Under the pieces are notes generated by a model. It searched no databases and had not been told where the DNA came from. It saw only the letters and a program-made list of their open reading frames with translations. Below are positions 41,816 to 51,874 of a stretch of 64,000 nucleotides of DNA, in pieces. The stretch comes from Pseudoflavonifractor sp. MSJ-37 (GTDB lineage Bacteria; Bacillota; Clostridia; Oscillospirales; Oscillospiraceae), in the NCBI RefSeq assembly GCF_018917965.1, contig NZ_JAHLPP010000001.1, forward strand, positions 558,001 through 622,000, given 5' to 3'. The translations under genes were made by a program, and so were the position numbers. The first letter of the stretch is position 1. Each line of letters begins with the position of its first letter.

Positions 41816-42766
41816 TCAGGCCAGATATCCCGCGGAGCGCAGGAGGAAGAGCCAGAAGGTCAGGGTCAGGGCAGAGAGCAGGGTGGTCAGCACGATGACG
41901 CTGGAGGTCAGCACCCCGTCGTTGCCCATGCGCTCGGCCATGACGTAGCTGGTGGGGGTGGTGGCGCTGCCCAGCAGGATGACGAGGCAGGCCAGAGAGG
42001 CGTCCCGGAAGCCCAGGGCCACCGCCGCCGGCAGGAACACGGCGGGGAGGACCACCAGCTTGACGAGGCTGGCGGCGAAGGTGGGGCCCAGCTTGGAGAG
42101 GGCCTTGCGCCCCTCGAACCCGGCGCCGATGCAGATCAGCGCCTGAGGCGTGGCCAGAGAGGACACGGAGGCGATGGTCTTGTTGAGGATGGTGGGGAAC
42201 TGGATGCCCAGCAGGGAGACGACGGAGCCCAGAGCGATGCCGATCAGCAGGGGGTTGGTGACGATGCCCTTCACGGTGGAGGCGATGGAGGGGCCGGAGC
42301 GGTCCGTCCGCGTCCCCTCCACACTGAGGACCAGCACGGCGTAGATGTTGAAGAGGGGCACGCTGCCGACGATCATCATGGGGGCGGGGCCCGCGTCGCC
42401 GTAGAGGTTGACCATCAGGGCCACGCCCATGACCGCCACACTGCACCGGTAGCTGGCCTGGACGAAGGCGCCCACCATGCTCTTGTCCTTCAGGAAACGC
42501 CTGGCAAAGAGCCAGATGGCGAAGAAGGCGATGGTGGTGGAGAGGGCGCAGAAGCCCGCCAGCTTCCCGTCGAAGCCGGTACGCAGGTCGCTCTCCGCCA
42601 TGTCCTTGAAGAGCAGGAGGGGGAGGATCACGTTGAAGTTGAACTTGTTGGACACGGCCACGAACTCGTTGTTGAGCAGCCCGATCTGCTTCAGCACATA
42701 GCCGAGGGCGATGACCAGGAACACGGGGAGCGTGCCGTTCAAACTGAACATCAGGCTTTCCATCAT
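41816..42766 (-). CDS. AEC family transporter
   Basis: A 316-aa auxin-efflux-carrier/malonate-permease-type membrane protein with about ten helices in two halves. Seen: NKFNFNVILPLLLFKDM in the first half and SATTPTSYVMAERMGND in the second, typical of bacterial AEC members. Substrates in the family are mostly organic acids; none can be assigned. Two adjacent ATGs start the gene. First gene of a two-gene unit. Confidence 0.88.
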   Translation of the reverse strand: MMESLMFSLNGTLPVFLVIALGYVLKQIGLLNNEFVAVSNKFNFNVILPLLLFKDMAESDLRTGFDGKLAGFCALSTTIAFFAIWLFARRFLKDKSMVGAFVQASYRCSVAVMGVALMVNLYGDAGPAPMMIVGSVPLFNIYAVLVLSVEGTRTDRSGPSIASTVKGIVTNPLLIGIALGSVVSLLGIQFPTILNKTIASVSSLATPQALICIGAGFEGRKALSKLGPTFAASLVKLVVLPAVFLPAAVALGFRDASLACLVILLGSATTPTSYVMAERMGNDGVLTSSVIVLTTLLSALTLTFWLFLLRSAGYLA

Positions 42767-42801
42767 AAGGGGCTCACGCTTTCTTTCGTTGGATGTCCTC
42801 T

Positions 42802-42831
42802 ATTTTAGGGCAGAGAGGGGAGAGAAGTCAA
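42802..42831 (-). promoter_or_regulatory. promoter of the AEC transporter unit
   Basis: Minus strand: TTGACT, 18 bp, TAAAAT. Confidence 0.65.
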
Positions 42832-42879
42832 GCGGAGCGCGGACCGTGGGACGTGGGGGGGCGGCCCCCGAAGGATCTG

Positions 42880-43104
42880 AAAAATTTCTCCCTTTTTACA
42901 AAAGTGTGTCTGATGCATACTAACTCATAATTATACGAAACACCACACTTTTATTCATTTTCTATTCATTTCCGGCCAATGGGTATTCATTTTTGCTCTA
43001 AGTTATCATGCAATTTATTAGAATGGAATTTTTGAAAGAGCCAGCACCTTGAATGGGCTGACTCTTTCAATGTCACTTGTAGTTGACAAACTGGAATTTT
43101 CAAA
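42880..43104. other. AT-rich flank of an accessory patch
   Basis: Base composition drops abruptly from GC-rich to AT-rich at about 42880. Apart from the hairpin at 43034, I see no gene in this stretch. Confidence 0.6.
43034..43068 (-). terminator. possible terminator of the S51 peptidase gene
   Basis: Arms GAAAGAGCCAGC and GCTGACTCTTTC; the single mismatch becomes G-U in minus-strand RNA. No U-tract follows. Confidence 0.5.
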
Positions 43105-43707
43105 TTAGTCTTTGCAAATGACCTTTGGATCTTCACCATCAATTACAATTCCCTGACGGTTGTTGATCGGGCATAGATTCAAATCCGAAAACTCAGTCAT
43201 TATTTTCTCGGTAACTTTCTTAAATGGTGCTGTAAGATAATGCGGAAGAACATAGAAATCGATCAAATCGATCCCTGCATCATCTTCTTGTGAGTAGTCC
43301 TCCGGCTTTTCATCCATTTGCTCGATATATTGGATGTTTGGAGCGCATATAATTGCGCCTGCCGACTCGCCGATCATCAATTTTCCATTTGCCAATTCCT
43401 TTTTCAGCAGTCCATCAGTTCCCGTTTTACGGAGCTGGTCCATAAGAAAGAAAGAATTTCCGCCGGTAAAATATATTACATCTGCTTCTTCAAAAACAGA
43501 CTGTATCGTTGAATAAGCCTCCGTTGAAATATCAATTTCAGTTATGATCGCTCCCAACTTTTTGAATAATTTTCGAGCCGAGCCGACATAACCGGTGTAG
43601 CCTTCACGCAGTGAAGCTGTTGGAATGAATGCGACTTTCTTATTTTCGATTTCTTCCTTTATCAGACTTCCTACACTTGAAAAGTGCGAACATAAAAATA
43701 ATTTCAT
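43105..43707 (-). CDS. peptidase S51 (dipeptidase E-like) family protein
   Basis: A 200-aa protein. Seen: VIYFTGGNSFFLM and nucleophile elbow LMIGESAGAII, with a later DFYVLPHY, matching S51 Ser-His-Glu peptidases (aspartyl dipeptidase or cyanophycinase relatives). The codons are markedly AT-rich against a GC-rich background, so the gene was probably acquired. AAAGGAGAATATTG precedes the start, which I place only to within about one codon. Confidence 0.85.
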   Translation of the reverse strand: MKLFLCSHFSSVGSLIKEEIENKKVAFIPTASLREGYTGYVGSARKLFKKLGAIITEIDISTEAYSTIQSVFEEADVIYFTGGNSFFLMDQLRKTGTDGLLKKELANGKLMIGESAGAIICAPNIQYIEQMDEKPEDYSQEDDAGIDLIDFYVLPHYLTAPFKKVTEKIMTEFSDLNLCPINNRQGIVIDGEDPKVICKD

Positions 43708-43925
43708 CAATATTCTCCTTTATAAATTTCGATTTGTATAACAGTAGTCTAACACACGTTGTTTAAAAATACTACAGCCGATCCAATGTCTGTAATTTGC
43801 CCTAAAATTTCAAAATATTTTTGCGGAAAGATGTACGTCCGCGTCCTACAAAGGGCCTCTGGGAGACCACCGGTGAGAGGGCCGTCCCGGAGAGACGGGC
43901 CTCGATCCGATCACAGGAGGTCCTT

Positions 43926-44732
43926 ATGAGATACTACCGAAAAGACACGCCCTTACCTTCCTTCCTGCCCCTGCCCCGGTTCTTATTAGGGCTGGAGCTG
44001 TCCGTGAACGCCAAGCTGCTGTACGGACTGCTCCTGAACCGGACCACCCTCTCCCAGCGGTCGGACGAGTGGGTGGACCCGTCGGGACGGGTGTTCCTCG
44101 TCTATCCGATCCGGGACATAGCCCGGGACCTGGGCCGGAGCGAGCGGACGGTGAACAGCGCGTTATCCGAGCTGGAACGGGCGGAGCTCCTCACCCGGAC
44201 CAGAAGGGGGTGGAGCCAGCCCAGCCGGATCTATCTCCAGATGCCGGATGACACCAAGTCCTCTGCGGGACTGGATGCGCAGGATATGGTACATCCAACG
44301 CGCAAGATCTGCGCCATGGATACGCAGGAGACTGCACGTCCGGATGCGCAGTTTTTGCCTCCTAGTAATACTGAGAGAAAACAGACTGAGGAGAAGCAGA
44401 CTGAGGGAGAGAGAAGGGACGCGCCCGCCCATCGGCTGGGGGAGTATCGAAACGTCAGGCTCACGGAGGAAGAGCTGGAGCGTTTACAGACCGACTTCCC
44501 GGACCGGTATCGGGGGCACATCGAACGCCTTTCTGTGTACATGGCCGTCAGCGGGAAACGCTATGCCGACCACGCCGCCGTCTTGCGCAAGTGGCTGGCG
44601 GAGGATGCCTCCGGGTCCCAAACGGATGGATGCGCAGCCGGATACCGGTGCGCGGGGACCGGGAGAGGCCGCTTCCGCACGAGCCGTGACTACGACTACG
44701 ACGAGGTCTACGAGGAGGGGGAATGCCTGTGA
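43926..44732 (+). CDS. replication initiator protein A (RepA_N/DnaD-like)
   Basis: A 268-aa protein of the type found on conjugative transposons and plasmids of Firmicutes. Seen: N-terminal RepA-like winged-helix region (YYRKDTPLPSFLPLPRFLL, then LGRSERTVNSALSELERAEL), a variable linker, and a C-terminal helical segment (HIERLSVYMAVSGKRY then AAVLRKWLAED). The ATG at 43926 follows ACAGGAGG. It overlaps the helicase-loader gene by 10 nt. Confidence 0.82.
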   Translation: MRYYRKDTPLPSFLPLPRFLLGLELSVNAKLLYGLLLNRTTLSQRSDEWVDPSGRVFLVYPIRDIARDLGRSERTVNSALSELERAELLTRTRRGWSQPSRIYLQMPDDTKSSAGLDAQDMVHPTRKICAMDTQETARPDAQFLPPSNTERKQTEEKQTEGERRDAPAHRLGEYRNVRLTEEELERLQTDFPDRYRGHIERLSVYMAVSGKRYADHAAVLRKWLAEDASGSQTDGCAAGYRCAGTGRGRFRTSRDYDYDEVYEEGECL

Positions 44733-45577
44733 GCGTGGAGCGTTGTCGGTCCGGGGCCGACGCCGGACCGGTGCGGGACCGGGGGGACTACATCGACCCG
44801 GCGGACGGGCTCCGGCACTGCGGCAAGTGCGGGGGCGCCAAGGAGGCCTGGTTCCCGGCGGAGGTGCGGGCCTTCACCGGCATGGACCGCCGCCCCGCCG
44901 AGTGCCCCTGCGCCGCCCAGGAGCGGGAACAGCGGGAGGTGGAGGACCGGGAACGCCTCCGCCGGAACAGGATCCAGCGCCTGCGGGCGGAGGCCTTCCG
45001 GGATCTGCCGGGGGAGGGGTGGCGCTTCGAGACCGCGCCGGTGCGGACGCCTGCGCTGGAGAAGGCGCGGCAGTACGCCTGCCGCTGGGACGACTTCTCC
45101 CGGGAGCAGATCGGCCTGCTGCTCTTCGGGGACGTGGGCACGGGCAAGACCTTTGCCGCCGGGTGCATCGCCAACGCCCTGATCGACCGGGAGGTGTCCG
45201 TCCGTTGCGTGTCCTGCTCCCAGATGGTGGACCGGATGCAGAACGCCCGGGGCGAGGAACGGGAGCGGTACCTCCGGGGCCTGACGGAGTGCGGCCTGCT
45301 CCTGCTGGACGACCTGGGGGCGGAGCGTTCCACCAGCTATGGCCGGGAGCGGGTACTGGACCTGGTGGACCGGCGGCTCCTGTCCGGGCGGCCCATGCTG
45401 GTGACCACCAACCTGCCCCTGTCCGCGCTGCGGGAGGCCTCCGGGCTGGAGGAGCGGCGGATCTATGACCGGGTGCTGGAGATGTGCGCCCCCCTTCGGT
45501 TCTCCGGGGAGAGCTTCCGCCGGGGGAAGGGGAGGGCTCGGACCGCCCGGGCCGCCGCGCTGTTCAACGAGCGTTGA
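44723..45577 (+). CDS. DnaC/IstB-like ATP-binding helicase loader
   Basis: A 284-aa AAA+ protein. Seen: an N-terminal cysteine cluster (C33, C36, C61, C63; likely zinc), Walker A GDVGTGKT at 136-143, and Walker B LLLLDDLGAE near 192-201, then a sensor-like LVTTNLP. The pair RepA-like plus DnaC-like is a standard replication module of ICEs and plasmids. No integrase, relaxase or T4SS gene lies near it here. Confidence 0.87.
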   Translation: MPVSVERCRSGADAGPVRDRGDYIDPADGLRHCGKCGGAKEAWFPAEVRAFTGMDRRPAECPCAAQEREQREVEDRERLRRNRIQRLRAEAFRDLPGEGWRFETAPVRTPALEKARQYACRWDDFSREQIGLLLFGDVGTGKTFAAGCIANALIDREVSVRCVSCSQMVDRMQNARGEERERYLRGLTECGLLLLDDLGAERSTSYGRERVLDLVDRRLLSGRPMLVTTNLPLSALREASGLEERRIYDRVLEMCAPLRFSGESFRRGKGRARTARAAALFNER

Positions 45578-45595
45578 GAGCGGGGCGTGTGGGGC

Positions 45596-45625
45596 TTGCC
45601 AAACCGGGGGCGGGCAGTATATAAT
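45596..45625 (+). promoter_or_regulatory. promoter of glnS
   Basis: TTGCCA, 18 bp, TATAAT. The -35 begins 18 bp after the helicase-loader stop. Confidence 0.7.
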
Positions 45626-45690
45626 AAAAAAACCGTCTGTCCGCCCTCGGAGGGGGGCTGGACGGCGGAACTATGAATGGAGTGAATGAC

Positions 45691-47382
<1,692 letters not shown>

Positions 47383-47437
47383 GCTCCGCCCCGAACGCCC
47401 CGACCCTCCGCCCATAGAAAGGACGAACGAGACACGA

Positions 47438-47893
47438 ATGGATACAGACCTTCTGAAACTGCGCATCCCCATGTTCATCTACCGCGTGGCCCAGGCGCTG
47501 GAGCTTCTGGTGAGCTTCTTCGTGATCGCCGCGATCGGCCTGTCCCTCTGGTCGGTGCTGACCGAGCTGGGCATCCTGGCCCAGAGCGGCGGCGGGACCG
47601 ATATGCTCCAGGAGTTCCTGGGCACCGCCTTCACCGTGGTCATCGGCATCGAGTTCCTGAAGATGCTCAGCCGCCACACCATGAGCTCCGTGGTGGAGGT
47701 GCTCCTCTTCGCCATCGCCCGCCAGATGGTGATCGAGCACACCAACGCGATCGAGAACCTCATCATGGTGGTGGCGATCGGCATCCTGTTCCTGATCCGG
47801 AAGTACCTCTTCATCCCCGGTCTGGACGATAAGAAGTACATCCCCCACCACAAGGAGAAGGCCGCCGGACCGGAGGACGCGTACTCCAAATAA
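47438..47893 (+). CDS. PsiE family phosphate-starvation-inducible-like membrane protein
   Basis: A 151-aa protein with about four hydrophobic helices and the PsiE-type segment IEFLKMLSRHTMSSVVEVLL followed by an ARQMVIEH motif. The molecular role of the family is unknown. It lies 55 bp after glnS and shares a convergent terminator with gltX. Confidence 0.8.
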   Translation: MDTDLLKLRIPMFIYRVAQALELLVSFFVIAAIGLSLWSVLTELGILAQSGGGTDMLQEFLGTAFTVVIGIEFLKMLSRHTMSSVVEVLLFAIARQMVIEHTNAIENLIMVVAIGILFLIRKYLFIPGLDDKKYIPHHKEKAAGPEDAYSK

Positions 47894-47916
47894 GCGGGAA
47901 GGCCAACGAACGAAAA

Positions 47917-47955
47917 ACACGGCTCAGGTCCCCACAAGGGGGACCTGAGCCGTGT
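47917..47955. terminator. bidirectional terminator between psiE-like gene and gltX
   Basis: A perfect 17-bp stem, arms ACACGGCTCAGGTCCCC (47917-47933) and its complement (47939-47955), loop ACAAG. A-rich sequence on the left gives a U-tract on the minus strand; GGCTTTTCC follows on the plus strand. Confidence 0.9.
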
Positions 47956-47993
47956 GGCTTTTCCTGTTTTTTGGAGCGGGCCGCGTTCCGCCG

Positions 47994-49481
47994 TTACGCC
48001 AGCTTTTCCAGCCCCAGCTTCAGGCGGCGGAGGGTCTCGTCTCTGCCCAGGATCTGGCAGAGCTCCACCGCGCCGCCGGGGGTGACGGCCTTGCCCGCCG
48101 CGGCGATGCGCACGGGCCACATGAGGGTGGCGTTCTTGACCTCCAGAGAGGCGGCCAGCGCGATGAGGCCGTCATGGATGGCCTCGCCGGTCCACTCGGG
48201 CAGGGCCTCCAGCGCGGGGATGGCGGCCTCCAGCATGGCCTTGGACACCTCGGGGGTACACTTGGACTTCTTGTTGGTGAACAGCTCCACGCCGTACTCG
48301 GGCAGGGCGTCGAAGAAGTCCAGCTTCTCGGGGATGTCGGTGAGGCGCTCGCACCGGGCCTGGAGCAGAGCGGCGATCGCCCGCGTGGAGTAGGCGGGGT
48401 CGGAGACGCCCTGACGGATGTAGGGGAGGGCCGCCTCATGGAAAGCCTCCGGGGTCATGGAGCGCAGGTAGTGGGCGTTGAAGTAGGTCAGCTTCTCGAT
48501 GTCGAAGATGGCGGGGGACTTGGAGATGCCCGCCACGTCGAAGGCCTTGGCCAGCTCCGGCAGGGTGAAGAACTCCCGCTCGCTGTCCTCGCCCTTGGGG
48601 GACCAGCCCAGCAGGGTGACGTAGTTCACCACGGCCTCGGACAGATAGCCCATGGCCAGCAGGTCCTCGTAGGAGGGGTCGCCCTTGCGCTTGGACATCT
48701 TGTTGTGCTGGTCCCGCATGACGGGGGAGCAGTGGATGTAGGCGGGGATCTCCCAGCCGAAGCCCTGATAGAGCAGGTCATACTTGGGGGCGGAGGACAG
48801 GTACTCACTGCCCCGGACCACATGGGTGATGCCCATCAGGTGGTCGTCGATCACGTTGGCGAAGTTGTAGGTGGGCAGGCCGTCGGACTTCATGAGGATC
48901 TGGTCGTCCAGAGTGGCGTTGTCCACGGTGATGTCGCCGAACACCACGTCGTGGAAGGTGGTGGAGCCCTCCCTGGGGATCTTCTGGCGGATGACGTAGG
49001 GCACGCCGGCGTCCACCTTGGCCTGAGCCTCCTCCGGGGAGAGGGCGCGGCAGGGGTCATCGCCCCGGTCGAACGCGCCGGAGTCCTCCTCCGACTCGGT
49101 CTTTTCGCAGAAGCAGTAGTAGGCATGGCCCTTCTCCACCAGCAGGCGGGCGTACCTGCCATAAAAGTCCCGGCGCTCGGTCTGGACATAGGGGCCGACC
49201 GGGCCGCCGATGTCGGGGCCCTCGTCCCAGTCCAGGCCGCACTTGCGCAGGGTCTTGTAGATCACGTCCACCGCGTCGGCCACCAGACGGCCCTGATCGG
49301 TGTCCTCGATGCGGAGCAGGAACTTGCCGCCCTCATGCCGGGCGATCAGCCAGGTGTAGAGCGCGGTGCGCAGGTTGCCCACGTGCATATAGCCGGTGGG
49401 GGAGGGGGCGAAGCGGGTGCGGACCTCGCCCTTGGGGATGCGCGCCTCCATCTGGTCGAACCAGTCGTTATCCAAAGTCAT
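47994..49481 (-). CDS. gltX: glutamyl-tRNA synthetase
   Basis: A 495-aa class I synthetase. Seen: RFAPSPTGYMHVGNLRTALY (HIGH-type signature at 32-35), RIEDTDQGR, the KMSKS-equivalent MSKRKGD, and a helical C-terminal anticodon-binding part as in bacterial GluRS. Convergent with glnS/psiE. Having both GluRS and GlnRS means direct Gln-tRNA charging is possible here. Confidence 0.95.
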   Translation of the reverse strand: MTLDNDWFDQMEARIPKGEVRTRFAPSPTGYMHVGNLRTALYTWLIARHEGGKFLLRIEDTDQGRLVADAVDVIYKTLRKCGLDWDEGPDIGGPVGPYVQTERRDFYGRYARLLVEKGHAYYCFCEKTESEEDSGAFDRGDDPCRALSPEEAQAKVDAGVPYVIRQKIPREGSTTFHDVVFGDITVDNATLDDQILMKSDGLPTYNFANVIDDHLMGITHVVRGSEYLSSAPKYDLLYQGFGWEIPAYIHCSPVMRDQHNKMSKRKGDPSYEDLLAMGYLSEAVVNYVTLLGWSPKGEDSEREFFTLPELAKAFDVAGISKSPAIFDIEKLTYFNAHYLRSMTPEAFHEAALPYIRQGVSDPAYSTRAIAALLQARCERLTDIPEKLDFFDALPEYGVELFTNKKSKCTPEVSKAMLEAAIPALEALPEWTGEAIHDGLIALAASLEVKNATLMWPVRIAAAGKAVTPGGAVELCQILGRDETLRRLKLGLEKLA

Positions 49482-49546
49482 GTGGTGATCCCTCCATCTA
49501 AAAGCTCAGAGCCCGCCGACGCGGCCTCCGGTATGTTCCTTTTCCT

Positions 49547-49575
49547 ATTATAATGCCTGATGGGGAAAGCCGCAA
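49547..49575 (-). promoter_or_regulatory. promoter of gltX
   Basis: Minus strand: TTGCGG, 17 bp, TATAAT. Confidence 0.75.
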
Positions 49576-49651
49576 GCCCGGGAAACGCGGTTTTCCATGC
49601 CGGGCAGGGAGCGGGCGTCCGCCGTCCGTCCTCCAAAACCGCCGCAAAGCA

Positions 49652-49680
49652 TTGTAAACCGCCCCGGATCATGCTATACT
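49652..49680 (+). promoter_or_regulatory. promoter of trpS
   Basis: TTGTAA, 17 bp, TATACT. Confidence 0.7.
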
Positions 49681-49720
49681 TGGACAATATGGAAACGACA
49701 CGCAGCGAGGTGTTTCAAAC

Positions 49721-50728
49721 ATGGAAAATGAGAAAAAAGTGATGCTCTCCGGCATCCAGCCCAGCGGAGACCTGACTCTGGGCTCCTATCTGGGCGCGAT
49801 CAAGCACTGGGGCGCCCGGGCCGAGGAGTTCGACTGCTACTACTTCATGGCCGATATGCACTCCATCACCGTCCGGCAGGACCCCGCCGCCCTGCGCCGC
49901 CGCACGCTGGAACAGCTGGCCCAGTACATCGCCTGCGGCCTGGACCCGGAGAAGAACACCCTCTTCATCCAGTCCCATGTGCCGGAGCAGGCCTGTCTGG
50001 GCTGGGTGCTGAACTGCTACACCATGTTCGGCGAGCTCTCCCGCATGACCCAGTTCAAGGACAAGTCCGCCAAGAACAAGGAGAACATCAACGGCGGCCT
50101 GTTCACCTATCCCGCCCTGATGGCCGCCGACATCCTGGCCTATCAGCCCGACTTCGTGCCCGTGGGCGAGGACCAGAAGCAGCACGTGGAGCTGACCCGC
50201 AACGTGGCCCAGCGCTTCAACAGCATCTACGGCGAGACCTTCAAGATCCCTGAGCCCTACATCCCCAAGGTGGGCGCCCGGATCATGTCCCTCAGCGACC
50301 CCACCAGCAAGATGTCCAAGTCCGACAAGGACCCCAACGGCTCCATCTACCTGATGGAGCGCCGGGAGGACATCCTGCGGAAGTTCAAGCGGGCCGTCAC
50401 CGACTGCGACACGGAGCGGTGCGTCCGCTGGGACCCGGCGGCCAAGCCCGGCGTGGCCAACCTGATGCAGATCTATTCCGCCTGCACCGGCAAGCCCTAT
50501 GAGGACATCGAGCGGGAGTTCGACGGCCTGGGCTACGGCGCGTTCAAGCCCGCCGTGGGCGAGGCCGTGGCCGACCTGCTCCAGCCCATCCGGGAGGAGT
50601 CCGGACGTCTGCTGGCCGACAAGGCCTATCTGGAGAGCGTCTACCGCGCCGGCGCCGAGAAGGCCAGCCATACCGCCTGGAAGACCCTGCGGAAGGTATA
50701 CAAAAAAGTGGGCTTCGTGGCCCGCTGA
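49721..50728 (+). CDS. trpS: tryptophanyl-tRNA synthetase
   Basis: A 335-aa class Ic synthetase. Seen: GIQPSGDLTLGSYLGAIKHW (HIGH equivalent), PVGEDQKQHVELTRN, and KMSKSDKDP. AGCGAGGTG precedes the start. The leader is only about 35 nt, so no T-box is possible from this promoter. The next genes start 21 bp later on the same strand. Confidence 0.96.
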   Translation: MENEKKVMLSGIQPSGDLTLGSYLGAIKHWGARAEEFDCYYFMADMHSITVRQDPAALRRRTLEQLAQYIACGLDPEKNTLFIQSHVPEQACLGWVLNCYTMFGELSRMTQFKDKSAKNKENINGGLFTYPALMAADILAYQPDFVPVGEDQKQHVELTRNVAQRFNSIYGETFKIPEPYIPKVGARIMSLSDPTSKMSKSDKDPNGSIYLMERREDILRKFKRAVTDCDTERCVRWDPAAKPGVANLMQIYSACTGKPYEDIEREFDGLGYGAFKPAVGEAVADLLQPIREESGRLLADKAYLESVYRAGAEKASHTAWKTLRKVYKKVGFVAR

Positions 50729-50749
50729 CCGGAAAAGGAGTCCTATCCT

Positions 50750-51874
50750 ATGCGAATGTCGCTGGAGACCATCGGGATCGTGCTGGGCGCCCTCGTCACG
50801 GCCTTCCTGGTGTCCCTCATCACCACCCCCATCGTCAAGAACCTGGCGCAGAAGTGGGGGGCGGTGGACGTGCCCAAGGACGGCCGCCGGATGCACGACC
50901 ACCCCATCCCCCGGATGGGCGGCCTGGCCATCTTCCTGGGCTTCCTGCTCAGCGTGATCCTGTTCTCCCCCTTCCTCCGGCCGGGCGGCCTGACCGTCCA
51001 GCTCCAGGGGATGCTGATCGGCGCGGTCATCATCGTGGTGCTGGGCATCTTCGATGATATCTACGCCTTGCCCGCCCTGCCCAAGCTGCTGGTGCAGATC
51101 GTGACGGCGGTGATCGCCGTGGCCAGCGGGAACCTGATCGATACCGTGTCCAACCCCAACATCTTCTCGGCGGCCCCCTACTGGCACCTGGGCTGGCTGG
51201 CCTATCCCGTCACGGTGCTGTGGATCGTGGCCGTGACCAACGCCGTCAACCTGATCGACGGTCTGGACGGCCTGGCCTGCGGCGTGTCCGCCATCAGCTC
51301 TATGACGGTGCTGGTGATCGCCCTCACCGTGGCGGAGCCCTCGGTGGCGGTGCTCATGGCCTGTCTGGCGGGGGGATGCCTGGGCTTCCTGCCCTACAAC
51401 ATGAACCCGGCCAAGATCTTCATGGGCGACACGGGCTCCACCTTCCTGGGCTATGTGCTGGCGGTGGTGTCCATCCAGGGCCTGTTCAAGTACTACACCC
51501 TGATCTCCTTCGTGGTGCCCTTCCTGATGCTGGGCCTGCCCATCTTCGACACCTGCTTCGCCTTCATCCGCCGCATCGCCCACGGCCAGAGCCCCATGCA
51601 CGCCGACCGGAGCCACATCCATCACCGGCTGATCGACATGGGCCTGAGCCAGAAGCAGGCGGTGGGCGTGCTCTACGTGATCTCGGCGATCCTGGGCCTG
51701 TCCGCCGTGGTGCTGACCACGGTGGGCTCCCTGCGGGCCATGCTGCTCCTCTTCGCCCTGTTCATCGCGGGGGCCATGTCCATCCTGCTCTTCCTCCACG
51801 GGGAGGAGAAGAAGCACGACGTGGACAGCGGGCCCGCCGTCCACGACCATAAGGATAAGGAGGAAGAACGATGA
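50750..51874 (+). CDS. tagO: undecaprenyl-phosphate GlcNAc-1-phosphate transferase (TagO/WecA type)
   Basis: A 374-aa MraY/WecA-family integral membrane enzyme that starts teichoic acid or other wall-polymer synthesis on undecaprenyl phosphate. Seen: about ten helices, GIFDDI, the NLIDGLDGLACG motif, MGDTGS, and an ADRSHIHHRL loop typical of GlcNAc-specific members. It ends in a charged cytoplasmic tail. The stop overlaps the mnaA start as ATGA. Confidence 0.92.
   Translation: MRMSLETIGIVLGALVTAFLVSLITTPIVKNLAQKWGAVDVPKDGRRMHDHPIPRMGGLAIFLGFLLSVILFSPFLRPGGLTVQLQGMLIGAVIIVVLGIFDDIYALPALPKLLVQIVTAVIAVASGNLIDTVSNPNIFSAAPYWHLGWLAYPVTVLWIVAVTNAVNLIDGLDGLACGVSAISSMTVLVIALTVAEPSVAVLMACLAGGCLGFLPYNMNPAKIFMGDTGSTFLGYVLAVVSIQGLFKYYTLISFVVPFLMLGLPIFDTCFAFIRRIAHGQSPMHADRSHIHHRLIDMGLSQKQAVGVLYVISAILGLSAVVLTTVGSLRAMLLLFALFIAGAMSILLFLHGEEKKHDVDSGPAVHDHKDKEEER

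Noticed and set aside
45578-45690. T-box leader for glnS (and for gltX and trpS)
   Set aside because: No T-box sequence or specifier hairpin was seen; the gltX and trpS leaders are too short or featureless.
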